Positions 27,025-36,621 of a stretch of DNA of 43,159 bases are shown here, piece after piece (the stretch's first letter is position 1; each line of letters opens with the position of its first letter). Below the pieces are notes generated by a model. The model searched no databases. It was given only the letters and a program-made list of their open reading frames with translations, and had not been told where the DNA came from. Source of the DNA: Gammaproteobacteria bacterium (GTDB taxonomy: Bacteria > Pseudomonadota > Gammaproteobacteria > Pseudomonadales > Oleiphilaceae). Location of the stretch: the NCBI GenBank assembly GCA_002747055.1, contig PDSQ01000038.1:1-43159 (forward strand), written 5' to 3'. The position numbers and the translations under genes are program-made.

Positions 27025-28212
27025 ATGTTTTCTCAGTTACAGCGGCCACCCGCTGATCCTATTTTAGGACTATCGATCAAGTTTAAAGCGGATGCGAACC
27101 CTAATAAGGTCGATCTCGGTCCTGGTGTTTACAAAGATGAAACGGGTCTGACACCTGTTTTGGCTTGTGTGAAAACAGCGGAGGCCTTTCGTCTTGAAAA
27201 CGAGACAACCAAGGCCTATCTGGGTACGGCAGGCTCGCCACTATTTAACGAAAAAATAACCCAACTTATTTTTGGTGATCATAAAGTCATTAGCGAAAAC
27301 CGTGTGCGCACGATTTCGGCACCTGGTGGCACGGGAGCGCTGCGCATCGCGGGGGAACTGATTAATCGCGGTAAGCCGGGCGCGACGATATGGGTCAGCG
27401 ATCCTACCTGGGCCAACCATCAAGGTGTGTTTAAAGCGGCTGGCCTGACAATTAAGACCTACCCCTACTATGACGCGGAAAACAAGTGCCTGAATTTTGA
27501 CGGTATGTTTGAAGCGTTAAAGCATGTATCAAAGGACGACGCGGTTCTGTTCCATGCGTGCTGTCATAACCCTTCAGGTAAGGATCTGAATCAGGAGCAA
27601 TGGAAACAAATTGCTGAATTGGCCAAAGAGACGAGTTTTTTGCCACTGATCGATATGGCTTATCTGGGCTTTGGTCAGGGTTTGGACGTTGATGGCTATG
27701 GCGTGAAATTGCTCGCTGATACGGTCGATCAGATGATAGTGTGTAGCTCTTGTTCCAAGAACTTCGGGCTTTATCGTGAGCGTATCGGTGCCTGTTCGAT
27801 TATTGGCGCAAGCGCGGCAGCGGCGGATATTATTCATTCTGTATTGATCAACGTGGCTCGCGTGAACTATTCTATGCCGCCCGCCCATGGCGCTGCCATT
27901 GTGGAAACGGTGCTAAGTTCCGTCGAGTTGACCAGTCAGTGGCACCTCGAGTTAGCCGGTATGCGTGATCGCATCAGTGACGTGCGCCAATTGCTGGTGG
28001 ACAAACTGGCTGAAAACGGTGTCACACGCGATTTTAGCTTTATTACTAAGCAAAACGGTATGTTTTCGTTTCTGGGTATTAACAAGAACCAAATCCAGCG
28101 CTTACAAGATGAGTTTGGTATCTATATCGTTAATTCCAGCCGCATCAATGTGGCGAGTATCACACATGACAATGTGGATTACTTGGCCCGGTCGATTGCT
28201 AGGGTTCTTTAG
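27025..28212 (+). CDS. tyrB: Aromatic amino acid/aspartate aminotransferase
   Basis: 395 residues of the class I aspartate/aromatic aminotransferase family. It would transfer amino groups between glutamate and phenylpyruvate, hydroxyphenylpyruvate or oxaloacetate. The N-terminus LGLSIKFKAD...KVDLGPGVYKDETG is typical. CCHNPSGKD corresponds to the CHNPTG loop, and the PLP lysine is Lys245 in CSSCSKNFGLYRERIG. Arg in YRERIGA binds the cofactor phosphate. Length equals E. coli AspC/TyrB (396-397). Aspartate and aromatic preference cannot be separated by eye. Confidence 0.88.
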   Translation: MFSQLQRPPADPILGLSIKFKADANPNKVDLGPGVYKDETGLTPVLACVKTAEAFRLENETTKAYLGTAGSPLFNEKITQLIFGDHKVISENRVRTISAPGGTGALRIAGELINRGKPGATIWVSDPTWANHQGVFKAAGLTIKTYPYYDAENKCLNFDGMFEALKHVSKDDAVLFHACCHNPSGKDLNQEQWKQIAELAKETSFLPLIDMAYLGFGQGLDVDGYGVKLLADTVDQMIVCSSCSKNFGLYRERIGACSIIGASAAAADIIHSVLINVARVNYSMPPAHGAAIVETVLSSVELTSQWHLELAGMRDRISDVRQLLVDKLAENGVTRDFSFITKQNGMFSFLGINKNQIQRLQDEFGIYIVNSSRINVASITHDNVDYLARSIARVL

Positions 28213-28287
28213 TTTGTTGTCAGAGTCAGACCATTAGCGAATCGCTGAATTGGGTATCTGAGCCGCGACCGGTGGAAAAATTCAAGG

Positions 28288-28599
28288 TCAAGGCACAGAT
28301 CCATTTTTGTCAAATCCTTTGGGCACCTTGCCTTGTAAATGAAAAGCAAATGCGATGACTTCCGCAACGATGCGGTACAAGGTGTCTGGTATTTCTTCTC
28401 CCAAATCCAGCGTAGATAATGCACTTACCAGTTCGGCATTTTCGTATAGCGGCACATTATGCTCCCGGGCTATACGAATAATTTCTTCGGCTATTTCATT
28501 GTCGCCTTTGGCACTGATTTTGGGGGCTGATGTCTCATCGTATACCAAGGCAACGGCGGCTCTGGCCGGGGTGCCTCGCTGGTTAGTGTGGTCAGTCAT
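28288..28599 (-). CDS. FlhB C-terminal-domain-like protein (FhlB type)
   Basis: 103 residues resembling only the cytoplasmic export-switch domain of FlhB/YscU. The core is RAAVALVYDETSAPKISAKGDNEIAEEIIRIAREHNVPLYENAELVSALSTLDLGEEIP, with no membrane part and no NPTH autocleavage motif. In pseudomonads and relatives, such a free-standing gene occurs next to a FliK-like gene, as here. It might modulate flagellar export specificity, but its role is not established. It follows the fliK-like stop by 6 bases, so both are co-transcribed on the minus strand. It converges with the aminotransferase gene. Confidence 0.8.
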   Translation of the reverse strand: MTDHTNQRGTPARAAVALVYDETSAPKISAKGDNEIAEEIIRIAREHNVPLYENAELVSALSTLDLGEEIPDTLYRIVAEVIAFAFHLQGKVPKGFDKNGSVP

Positions 28600-28605
28600 A
28601 GTGGT

Positions 28606-30786
28606 TTAAGTCCTTATATCAACCAAACGATGTTCTATCGGGGCGGATTTTCGCTTGGGGATACCGTGCCTGCATTCAATATCATTGACTTCAATGCCCA
28701 GTCCCGAGAGTTGCTCTCTGAAGTGCTTGAGCTCCTGGTTGATCAGTTTTAGAGTGGTGGATGAGTGTGCCCAGATCATCGAGTCCAGTCCGTTTTGTCG
28801 ATAACGGAGTTCAATCTGGATGGCCCCCAGGCTCTCAAAATCAAAGCCTAACGTGATTTTCCATTGGCTCCCCAGTTTTTTTCGGATTGATTCATTCTGA
28901 GGGGTTTCTTTGTCCAGTCTCAGTTGCAGTAAATCGGTTTTCTGCGAATCGGATATAACGGGCAGATCGAACAGCCAGGTTTGCACCTGTTGGGTGTCGG
29001 TGGTTTGGGTTTGGCTTTGGTAGAGGCTGTTAAGCTGGTTGAACTGGATACGATTCAATGCTCCCGCCAATTGTCGCAAGGCTTCGGCTACAGTCAAGTC
29101 CACTTTGTAGTGTTGTTGTTTTTTGCCGGCTTGAGTTTGTGCAAACCGAGGAAAGTCAAACGGATTGATAAGCAGTTCTTCTGATACTCCGGCGTTGAGT
29201 AGTGAGTTCCCTGGATTGCCGGGTGGGCGAAGTGGCTCAGTATGCTGGGTAAGTGTGTTGAGCAAACGGAGTAAGTTGGCTTTGATATCCTGATTGGCTA
29301 AGGTATTGAGCAGTGGTCCAGTCGGGATTTTGCTGAAATGGGAGATTTGTGCCAGTTTGCCTATGGTCGATTCTAAAGCCGCTCCTGAGCGGGTCAGTAG
29401 TGACTTGGTCGCTTCGCTGGCAATCACCTTTTCAAGCAGGCCGGTGACTTGCTGGCTGCATGCTTCCACTTTTGCGACTTGAGCCAAGATATTTGCTGGA
29501 ATAGCGGTTGTGGCCAGGGGGTTCCTTGACGTACTTGCGGTTGTTGAGGTGGCAATGGTTTTTATCAGGCTGTCCAGGAGTTTTGCCGTTGCTGCCGATA
29601 CCGGAGCGCCGGGACGGCTGGTGGCGGATTGTGTCATCTCGGTCAGGGTTTTTACCGCTTTCTCAAGTTGTCCTAATTGCCGTGTCAATTCTGGCCATCG
29701 CGACAGCGTGTCGCCAGATTGCGGCGAGATCGATCCGGAAATACCGTTGGCGGTGCTTTTTGCCGCAGCTGTCATGGTAGCTGTGACTGGTGGTGTTGCA
29801 GTCGGTTTTCCTATTGAGGTCAGTGCATTGCGTATATCGGCGGTCAATCCAACGACTTTTCCTTGAGATTCTGAAGCATTGACACGGTTGATGACACGGT
29901 TGATTGCCGATCTCAGGCTTTTATGCAATTGATCGATATTGGCTTCCGGTAATCTGCCAGAGGCGCCTTGGCTGATAGACTGACCAGTCTGATTGGCTTG
30001 GCTTGCAGGTATCTGTAGCGGGCTTGGTTGCTGCTGGTTAGATTGCTTCAAGGCCAGCGGCACCAGAGAACCTTTTAACAAAGTGCTGACAACCAGGCTG
30101 GATGCGTCAGCCGCTTGCTGCACGCCTAACTTAGGGTTCGGAATGGATAAAACCAGTTGTAGTGCCTGGTTTAGACTGTTTGGGCTGATCCCGGGCGTTT
30201 CTTTCGTTGATACACTGCCAATTAACGAGTTTATCGCTTGGGTGACCAGTTGTTGTCTGGGCATATGCTGACTGAGTAGAGCCGCCAATGTCGCGCGACT
30301 TGCGGCAGGTTGAATATTGGCAGCCGAGACGGCGAGTTGGTTGTCTTTTACTGCCTTTACCCATAACGCATCACCGGCAGAGAGTTTGATGTTTGTCTCG
30401 ATAAGCAACCGGGCGGCGTCGATCCGTACAATCGCCTGTAGCACTTCATTCCTTGCAGCCGCTTTCGCCTGACCTGCTGCCTCGGCGTCAATTACTTTTT
30501 CTACTTGAGCGAGGTAAGACTTGCCTACTTCCAGGTTGGCCTGCTCGATGGTTTTTGCCAATGTATCCAGCTTGGTGTGCGATGGCGGTGCGGTTTGTGT
30601 TGCGTCGTTCGACCTGGTTGACGGATTGGTGGCGGCTTTGGCCTCAATCAGTGAGGTGTTGTGTGTTTGGTTGGATGATGATGCGGTAAGGGTGTGCGGT
30701 AAGCTGGTAGATTGTGAGTTTGGAAGGCGGCCAGCGCCAGGTTGAGGCGTCGCTCTAGTTGTGTTGGAATCAACTCCGCCAGCCAT
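28606..30786 (-). CDS. fliK: FliK-like flagellar hook-length control protein
   Basis: About 726 residues from the ATG at 30786. The frame stays open to a GTG at 30933, so the start is uncertain; codons before 30786 include many rare ones. The N-terminal two-thirds is long, Ala/Ser/Thr/Gln-rich and low in complexity, as expected for the molecular-ruler part. The C-terminal ~150 residues match the Flg_hook domain (QTWLFDLPVISD; WKITLGFDFESLGAIQIELRYRQ; FREQLSGLGIEV), which signals the export switch. No other flagellar genes are nearby, so this may be an orphan paralogue and not the main FliK. It is divergent from ccmA. Confidence 0.75.
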   Translation of the reverse strand: MAGGVDSNTTRATPQPGAGRLPNSQSTSLPHTLTASSSNQTHNTSLIEAKAATNPSTRSNDATQTAPPSHTKLDTLAKTIEQANLEVGKSYLAQVEKVIDAEAAGQAKAAARNEVLQAIVRIDAARLLIETNIKLSAGDALWVKAVKDNQLAVSAANIQPAASRATLAALLSQHMPRQQLVTQAINSLIGSVSTKETPGISPNSLNQALQLVLSIPNPKLGVQQAADASSLVVSTLLKGSLVPLALKQSNQQQPSPLQIPASQANQTGQSISQGASGRLPEANIDQLHKSLRSAINRVINRVNASESQGKVVGLTADIRNALTSIGKPTATPPVTATMTAAAKSTANGISGSISPQSGDTLSRWPELTRQLGQLEKAVKTLTEMTQSATSRPGAPVSAATAKLLDSLIKTIATSTTASTSRNPLATTAIPANILAQVAKVEACSQQVTGLLEKVIASEATKSLLTRSGAALESTIGKLAQISHFSKIPTGPLLNTLANQDIKANLLRLLNTLTQHTEPLRPPGNPGNSLLNAGVSEELLINPFDFPRFAQTQAGKKQQHYKVDLTVAEALRQLAGALNRIQFNQLNSLYQSQTQTTDTQQVQTWLFDLPVISDSQKTDLLQLRLDKETPQNESIRKKLGSQWKITLGFDFESLGAIQIELRYRQNGLDSMIWAHSSTTLKLINQELKHFREQLSGLGIEVNDIECRHGIPKRKSAPIEHRLVDIRT

Positions 30787-31082
30787 ATTGTTAAGGATCA
30801 CTCTCCGCGGTTGAACTATATCAACTGGTGTTAGCAGAACCAATCGACGATGACTTCGGATAACGATTGTCTGCTGTCCCATCTTTAAAGATAGCACTTG
30901 TCCCAGCTGAAATGTCTTTATCCAGCTTAACACTGGAACTGTTTAGAATGGAAGGTGTCACTCCATTTGCTATTGCCGCTACTATCAATGTGTTGCCCCG
31001 CTTACCCGTCGATTCGTCGCGCGTTTGTCTATTCTCTCCTGAACAATTACAAATTTAATCTAAATTCTTTGGTAAATTTGAG

Positions 31083-31088
31083 TATAAT
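31083..31088 (+). promoter_or_regulatory. Likely -10 element of the ccm operon
   Basis: Consensus TATAAT lies 32 bases before the proposed ccmA ATG, in the gap between divergent fliK-like and ccmA. No clear -35 accompanies it. Confidence 0.4.
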
Positions 31089-31120
31089 GGCGCACTTTAT
31101 GTGTGGTGATGCCGAGGAAA

Positions 31121-31789
31121 ATGTGTTTGGGGAATACTGAATTACTTCTGGTGAGGGATCTTTTTTGTGAACGAGGTGACCGAATTCTGTTTGAGAATCT
31201 GAATTTTTCGGTCAGTAAAGGGGATATCTTGCAAGTTGAAGGCCCAAACGGTGCAGGTAAAACTACCTTGTTGCGGATTATTAGTGGTATTTCAGCCGCA
31301 TTTGAGGGTGAAATACAATGGCTGGGTAATGAAATAAACCGTTGTCGGCCCGACTTTCTGTGCAATTTGCTTTATCTTGGCCACAAAGCGGCGGTTAAGG
31401 TTACGCTCAATCCGCTGGAGAACTTACGAATTCTGGTGGGTATGCATCGGGCACCGGTAGACCGGGAGATTTTCGATGCGTTGCAGAAAGTCGGGCTGGA
31501 AGGCTACGAAGATGTGCCGTGCCATAGTTTATCTGCGGGGCAACAACGACGAGTCGGGTTGGCCAAATTATACCTGTCTTATGAGCCATTGTGGATACTG
31601 GATGAGGCTTTTACCGCCATTGATAAAAAAGGCGTGGCTGATTTGGAGTTTTTGATAGTCGAGCGAGCGCGGGCGGGTGGCGCAATTGTGTTGACAACAC
31701 ATCATGAGTTTAATCTGCGGCAAAACGCACATGATGCGGCTCCGGTAACCTTTCGTAAGCTTCAGTTATCAGGGGGTGAACGTGGCTGA
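31121..31789 (+). CDS. ccmA: Haem exporter ATP-binding protein CcmA
   Basis: 222 residues from the ATG at 31121; an ATG at 31109 and a GTG at 31103 are alternatives. It is the ATPase of the CcmABCD complex that releases holo-CcmE. Motifs: VRDLFCERGDRILFENL, Walker A GPNGAGKTT, the CcmA-specific signature LSAGQQRRVGLAKL, and Walker B LWILDEAFTAID. Length fits the family (~205-215). The end overlaps the start of ccmB by 8 bases. It begins a nine-gene operon in the order A-B-C-D-E-F-G-H-I. Confidence 0.94.
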   Translation: MCLGNTELLLVRDLFCERGDRILFENLNFSVSKGDILQVEGPNGAGKTTLLRIISGISAAFEGEIQWLGNEINRCRPDFLCNLLYLGHKAAVKVTLNPLENLRILVGMHRAPVDREIFDALQKVGLEGYEDVPCHSLSAGQQRRVGLAKLYLSYEPLWILDEAFTAIDKKGVADLEFLIVERARAGGAIVLTTHHEFNLRQNAHDAAPVTFRKLQLSGGERG

Positions 31790-32495
31790 AACCCTGACGG
31801 TTCGAACCGAGCCGGATAACACTGTGCTCGGTGTTTGCTGGCTCGTGCTAAGGCGTGATCTGTTGTTGGCATTTCGGCGCCGGCAGGATTTCGTTAATCC
31901 GCTACTGTTTTTTGTGATTGTCGTCAGCTTGTTTCCGCTTGGTGTCAGCTCGGATAAAAGCTTTTTGCAAGAAGCTGGAGGAGGTGTGGTGTGGGTTGCA
32001 GCATTGCTCTCCACCTTGTTGTCTCTGAGTGCGTTATTTGGTGCCGACTATGAGGATGGTTCACTCGAGCAGATCGTTCTTTGCCCGCAGCCTCTGTTTC
32101 TGATTGTATTGGCTAAAGTGCTGGCTCACTGGCTGGTTTCCGGTTTGCCTTTGATATTGCTGACACCTATGCTCGGAATCATGCTGCATCTTGATGGTGA
32201 TCAAATCGGCATTTTGTGTTTGACGTTATTAATAGGCACGCCGGTTATGAGCTTTATTGGGGCAATTGGTGCCGCTTTGACCGTTGGCCTGCGAGTCGGC
32301 GGCGTGCTGATATCTCTGCTTGTATTGCCGTTGTATATCCCGGTGTTGATATTTGGTACAGGTGCGGTTCAAGCTGTGGCCAACGATTTGTCGATTGCCA
32401 GTTATCTGGCGATGATGGGAGCCATGTTTATGTTAGCGTTCACTCTGTCTCCAATCGCCGCTGCGGCTGGGTTAAAAATTAGTTTAAGTAGCTAG
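31782..32495 (+). CDS. ccmB: Haem exporter membrane protein CcmB
   Basis: 237 residues from the GTG at 31782, preceded by AGGGGG with 5 bases spacing; an earlier GTG at 31776 overlaps that site. Six hydrophobic helices are visible. Family segments are LRRDLLLAFRRRQDFVNPLLFFVIVVSLFPLG, DGSLEQIVLCPQPL and LLVLPLYIPVLIFGTGAV. It forms the membrane part of the CcmAB complex with CcmC and CcmD. Confidence 0.94.
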   Translation: MAETLTVRTEPDNTVLGVCWLVLRRDLLLAFRRRQDFVNPLLFFVIVVSLFPLGVSSDKSFLQEAGGGVVWVAALLSTLLSLSALFGADYEDGSLEQIVLCPQPLFLIVLAKVLAHWLVSGLPLILLTPMLGIMLHLDGDQIGILCLTLLIGTPVMSFIGAIGAALTVGLRVGGVLISLLVLPLYIPVLIFGTGAVQAVANDLSIASYLAMMGAMFMLAFTLSPIAAAAGLKISLSS

Positions 32496-32530
32496 TTTAA
32501 GCATTTGGATTAAATTCATAGGATAGATGA

Positions 32531-33295
32531 ATGGTGGATTACAAATGGATAGTGGGTTACAAGTGGACCTTTTTTCATAAGCTCGGTTCACCCAAGTGGT
32601 TTTACGAAATCAGCGGTAGGTGGTTACCCTGGCTAGTGGTTATTTCCGCCGTATTGCTGGTTTCTGGCACCATTTGGGGGCTGCTGTATGCGCCCGTTGA
32701 TTTTCGGCAAGGTAACAGCTATCGCATTGTCTTTGTTCACGTTCCTTCGGCATTTCTGGCGCAGTCGGTGTTTTTCTCCATGGCAATGGCGGGTGCCATT
32801 AGCCTGGTGTGGAAAATGAAACTGGCGGATATGTTTCTGAAAGCGGCTGCGCCTATTGGTGCGACCTTTACTTTTCTGGCTCTGGTGACGGGGGCCGCAT
32901 GGGGCAAACCAACCTGGGGAACCTGGTGGATATGGGACGCCCGGTTGACCTCTATGCTAATTCTATTATTTCTTTATTTTGGTGTGCTTGCGCTTCAGGC
33001 TGCAATCGATGATGCCAATGTGGCAGCAAAGGCCTGTGCCGTTCTGAGTTTGGTGGGTGTGGTAAATATTCCCATTATTAAATACTCGGTTGAGTGGTGG
33101 AATACGCTGCATCAACCCGCTTCGCTGAAATTGACCGAAAAATCGAATATGCATCCTGATATGCTGATACCATTATTGATCATGATTGCTGGTTTTTACG
33201 TGTTTTTCGGTGTGGTGGCGATATTGCGCACCCGTAACGAAATTCTGGAAAGAGAACGTCGAACTCATTGGGTGAAAGCCTTGTTTGACGAGTAG
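32531..33295 (+). CDS. ccmC: Haem lyase/handling protein CcmC
   Basis: 254 residues, six membrane helices. The tryptophan-rich WWD motif WGKPTWGTWWIWDARLTS binds haem and presents it to CcmE. Conserved histidines occur in FVHVPSAF and TLHQPASL. AGGA lies 7 bases before the ATG. The N-terminus contains an imperfect 18-base tandem repeat that encodes VDYKWI and VGYKWT. This stretch precedes the conserved region and may reflect a start-site extension. Confidence 0.95.
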   Translation: MVDYKWIVGYKWTFFHKLGSPKWFYEISGRWLPWLVVISAVLLVSGTIWGLLYAPVDFRQGNSYRIVFVHVPSAFLAQSVFFSMAMAGAISLVWKMKLADMFLKAAAPIGATFTFLALVTGAAWGKPTWGTWWIWDARLTSMLILLFLYFGVLALQAAIDDANVAAKACAVLSLVGVVNIPIIKYSVEWWNTLHQPASLKLTEKSNMHPDMLIPLLIMIAGFYVFFGVVAILRTRNEILERERRTHWVKALFDE

Positions 33296-33320
33296 TAACC
33301 TATTTATCAGGAGATGTACC

Positions 33321-33503
33321 TTGCAGTTTGCGAGTTTATCAGAGTTTATTGACATGGGCGGGCACGGCATGTACGTGTGGCTCTCTTATGTGCTTACTTT
33401 CGTGATTATTGCTTACAATATTTGGGTGCCAATTTTTAAAAAGGGCGAAATTGGTAAAAAGATTATCCGGCAGTCAAGACGGGACAATGCAGGTGTTCAA
33501 TGA
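33321..33503 (+). CDS. ccmD: Haem exporter protein CcmD (TTG start)
   Basis: 60 residues from a TTG at 33321, supported by AGGAGA 6 bases upstream and by the family N-terminus (L)[19 protein letters not shown]. One membrane helix follows ([17 protein letters not shown]), then a basic cytoplasmic tail. It helps release holo-CcmE from CcmABC. Its stop overlaps the ccmE start by 4 bases (ATGA). Confidence 0.9.
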   Translation: MQFASLSEFIDMGGHGMYVWLSYVLTFVIIAYNIWVPIFKKGEIGKKIIRQSRRDNAGVQ

Positions 33504-33976
33504 ATCCGAGAAGAAAGCAGCGTTTAATTCTGGTTCTATTCCTGGTCGTTGGGGTATCGATCTCCCTTGGTTTAGTGTTGTTTGCTCTGCAAAACAATAT
33601 CAATCTGTTTTATAGTCCGACCCAAATCGCTAACGGTGAAGTTCCGCAGGGTGGGCGAATTCGTGCCGGCGGCATGGTAGTTAAGGGCAGTATTCAGCGA
33701 GATCCCGGTTCACTTAGGGTGGACTTTGCAATAACAGATTACGAAAACACCGTGAAAATGACCTACTCAGGAATACTGCCTGACCTGTTTGGCGAAGAGC
33801 AGGGCGTGGTCGCGACCGGTCGCTTGAATGCCGATGGCGTATTCGAAGCTGAAGAGGTGTTGGCTAAGCACGACGAAAACTATATGCCCCCCGAGGTGGC
33901 GGACGCCCTTGAACAAACCGGGCATGGAGCCAAAGTCGGCGATCGGGGACAGCGCTACCAAGGCGGCGAGAAATAG
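33500..33976 (+). CDS. ccmE: Haem chaperone CcmE
   Basis: 158 residues: an N-terminal membrane anchor and a periplasmic OB-fold domain. The haem is bound covalently to His124 in the signature HDENY (residues 124-128). Earlier family motifs are YSPTQI and [13 protein letters not shown]. The flexible C-terminal tail is normal. It carries haem from CcmC to CcmF/H. Confidence 0.96.
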   Translation: MNPRRKQRLILVLFLVVGVSISLGLVLFALQNNINLFYSPTQIANGEVPQGGRIRAGGMVVKGSIQRDPGSLRVDFAITDYENTVKMTYSGILPDLFGEEQGVVATGRLNADGVFEAEEVLAKHDENYMPPEVADALEQTGHGAKVGDRGQRYQGGEK

Positions 33977-34018
33977 AATCTGGCTCACAATGATAACGAC
34001 TAACAAGAGTAATGATTG

Positions 34019-36028
34019 ATGCTTCCTGAACTGGGTCATTTCGCTTTGGCAATTGCGCTGGTGATCGCGATGGTGCAGGCAGTTGTCCCGTTGTGGGGAA
34101 CTTTTAACAACAATGTGACACTGATGTCGTATGCACGGCCTATGGCGGCCGGCCAGTTTGTGTTTCTGTTATTGAGCTTTATCTGTCTGTGTCTGGCCTT
34201 TGCCACCGACGATTTTAGTGTTCAGTATGTTGCCAATCACTCCAATAGCTTGCTCCCCAGCTATTATAAATTGAGTGCCGTGTGGGGGGGCCATGAAGGC
34301 TCGCTTTTGCTGTGGGCCTTTTTGTTGTCTATTTGGACGGTCGCCGTTGCCGTATTCAGCCGCTCATTACCCTTGGATATGCTGGCTCGCGTGCTTTCAG
34401 TGATGGGTATGATCAGTATTGGTTTTTTATTGTTTATTATCGTTACGTCAAATCCATTTGACCGTTACCTTCCGCAATTTCCCCAGGATGGTGCGGACTT
34501 GAACCCGCTCTTGCAAGATATCGGCTTGATTTTACACCCACCCATTCTCTACATGGGCTACGTTGGTTTTTCGGTGGCTTTTGCCTTCGCTGTCGCCGCC
34601 TTGATTGGTGGTAAGCTGGACGCTCTGTGGGCACGCTGGTCCCGGCCCTGGACAACGATTGCTTGGGCATTTTTGACGCTCGGTATCGCATTGGGTAGCT
34701 GGTGGGCCTATTACGAGCTGGGCTGGGGCGGCTGGTGGTTTTGGGATCCGGTCGAAAACGCCTCGTTAATGCCCTGGTTGGTCGGAACTGCGCTGATGCA
34801 TTCACTGGCTGTAACGGAAAAACGCGGAATGTTCAAAAGCTGGACAGTACTGTTAGCCATATTTGCTTTTTCACTCAGTCTGTTGGGAACCTTTCTGGTT
34901 CGATCCGGCGTGCTGACTTCGGTTCACGCATTTGCGACCGACCCGGCGAGAGGATCATTTATTTTGATGTTGTTGGCGATTACCGTTCTGGGTGCATTGC
35001 TGTTGTACGCGTGTCGTGTGCCAACGGTACGCTCCCGAGCTCGTCATGGTTTGTGGTCGCGTGAGACCTTCCTGCTATTGAATAACGTGATGCTGATGGT
35101 CGCCATGGCCACGGTGTTTTTGGGTACCTTGTATCCTCTGGTACTCGACTTCCTGGGAATGGGACGAATTTCGGTGGGTGCGCCATATTTCAACACCATC
35201 TTCGTTCCGATTGTGACTGTGCTTGTTTTGGTTATGGGCGCAGGCCAGTTCGCCAATTGGAAAGATACCCAGGTGGCTCGATTCAAGGCAGAGCTTGGGT
35301 TGCTCGGGGTGATCAGCCTGGTGGTCGCCCTGGTCACACCCTATTTGGTCAATGATAAGTTCAATGGCTATGTGGTGGTTGGTATCTTCAGTGCCCTGTG
35401 GTTGACCCTTGCCATGTTCAAGGATTTGCTCAATAAAACCAGAAATCAATCCAATAAAGTGTCTGCTGTTGCGAAATTGTCATTAAGCTATAAAGGTATG
35501 TTTTTTGGTCATATCGGTTTGGCTGTGACCATTGTCGGAGCGACTATGGTAAGTAACTATACCATTGAAAGGGATATCAGGATGTCCGCCGGTGATAATA
35601 TCGAGATGGCTGGATATCGTTTTGTACTGGAGCGGTTTGAGCCCGTTGTCGGGCCGAACTACCGTGGTGAAAGGGCTATTGTACTGGTTTTTTCCGGTGC
35701 TGAAATGATAACCCGGTTGATGCCTGAAAAGCGGTCTTACAGTGTATCTCGTGCGGTAATGACAGAAGCGGGTATCGATCCCGGTTTGTTTAGAGATTTG
35801 TATGTGGCCATGGGAGAGCCGTTGGCTGATGCCTGGTCGATGCGTGTGCAAGTGAAGCCCTTTGTCAGATGGCTGTGGCTCGGAGCGATATTTATGGCTT
35901 TGGGTGGGCTTTTGGCGGTTGCAGACAAGCGTTACCGAGTGTTGTCGGGTCGGGCAAGCCGCGATAAGGCAGCTGCTGTCGCCGGGGTTGCAGACAGAGC
36001 AGGAAACGGTGCCGGTTCAAAAGCATAA
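34019..36028 (+). CDS. ccmF: Haem lyase subunit CcmF
   Basis: 669 residues from the ATG at 34019 (a TTG one codon earlier is possible). About 15 membrane helices. The WWD haem-binding motif is ELGWGGWWFWDPVENAS, with PLYKL-like YYKLSAVWGGHEGS earlier and VKPFVRWLWLGA near the end. It ligates haem to apocytochrome c with CcmH. The last ~25 residues are Ala/Gly-rich and specific to this protein. Confidence 0.97.
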   Translation: MLPELGHFALAIALVIAMVQAVVPLWGTFNNNVTLMSYARPMAAGQFVFLLLSFICLCLAFATDDFSVQYVANHSNSLLPSYYKLSAVWGGHEGSLLLWAFLLSIWTVAVAVFSRSLPLDMLARVLSVMGMISIGFLLFIIVTSNPFDRYLPQFPQDGADLNPLLQDIGLILHPPILYMGYVGFSVAFAFAVAALIGGKLDALWARWSRPWTTIAWAFLTLGIALGSWWAYYELGWGGWWFWDPVENASLMPWLVGTALMHSLAVTEKRGMFKSWTVLLAIFAFSLSLLGTFLVRSGVLTSVHAFATDPARGSFILMLLAITVLGALLLYACRVPTVRSRARHGLWSRETFLLLNNVMLMVAMATVFLGTLYPLVLDFLGMGRISVGAPYFNTIFVPIVTVLVLVMGAGQFANWKDTQVARFKAELGLLGVISLVVALVTPYLVNDKFNGYVVVGIFSALWLTLAMFKDLLNKTRNQSNKVSAVAKLSLSYKGMFFGHIGLAVTIVGATMVSNYTIERDIRMSAGDNIEMAGYRFVLERFEPVVGPNYRGERAIVLVFSGAEMITRLMPEKRSYSVSRAVMTEAGIDPGLFRDLYVAMGEPLADAWSMRVQVKPFVRWLWLGAIFMALGGLLAVADKRYRVLSGRASRDKAAAVAGVADRAGNGAGSKA

Positions 36029-36063
36029 CGAATGGTATTTCAAACGATGAAGCAGGTTGGCGA

Positions 36064-36621
36064 ATGAAACGAACGGTTTATTTTATCCCTCTACTGCTTG
36101 CCCTTGTGGGTATCGTGATTTTTGCTTTGCAGTTGAAAGATATCGATGCTGGTAAGGATATCAATGCGCTGGAAACCGCGATGGCCGGTAAACCCTTGCC
36201 GAAGTTCCAGTTACCCCTGGTGTTGGATGCCACCCGGGTGGCTACAATTGCCGATTTGCCCGAAGGTATATTTTTGCTGAATGTCTGGGCTACCTGGTGT
36301 CCATCTTGTGAGGCCGAGCACGCTTATTTAAACGAACTGGCGCAAACGCATAATGTGACCATCGTAGGTCTTAATTACAAAGATCATCGACCGGCAGCCC
36401 AAGCCTGGTTAACCAGACTGGGCAATCCGTATCGGTTCAATCTGTTTGATGAGGAAGGGGTGCTCGGGTTCGATCTGGGTGTTTATGGTGCCCCCGAAAC
36501 ATTTGTTGTCAGTGCTGATCGCAAGGTGTTGTATCGTCATGTCGGTGTGGTGAACCAGGAGGTCTGGCAACAGACATTGAAGTCTCTGATGAATACATCT
36601 CGCTCCGGTCGCTTGCAATGA
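36064..36621 (+). CDS. ccmG: Thiol-disulfide reductase CcmG/DsbE
   Basis: 185 residues with an N-terminal membrane anchor and a periplasmic thioredoxin fold. The active site is Cys79-Pro-Ser-Cys82 in NVWATWCPSCEAEH. The acidic GVYGAPETFVV segment with the cis-proline is as in the family. It keeps CcmH and the apocytochrome haem-binding cysteines reduced. The stop overlaps ccmH by 4 bases. Confidence 0.95.
   Translation: MKRTVYFIPLLLALVGIVIFALQLKDIDAGKDINALETAMAGKPLPKFQLPLVLDATRVATIADLPEGIFLLNVWATWCPSCEAEHAYLNELAQTHNVTIVGLNYKDHRPAAQAWLTRLGNPYRFNLFDEEGVLGFDLGVYGAPETFVVSADRKVLYRHVGVVNQEVWQQTLKSLMNTSRSGRLQ

Noticed and set aside
29510..29866. 118-codon plus-strand frame within the FliK-like gene
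   Set aside because: Low-complexity antisense shadow of the Ala/Ser/Thr-rich part of fliK.
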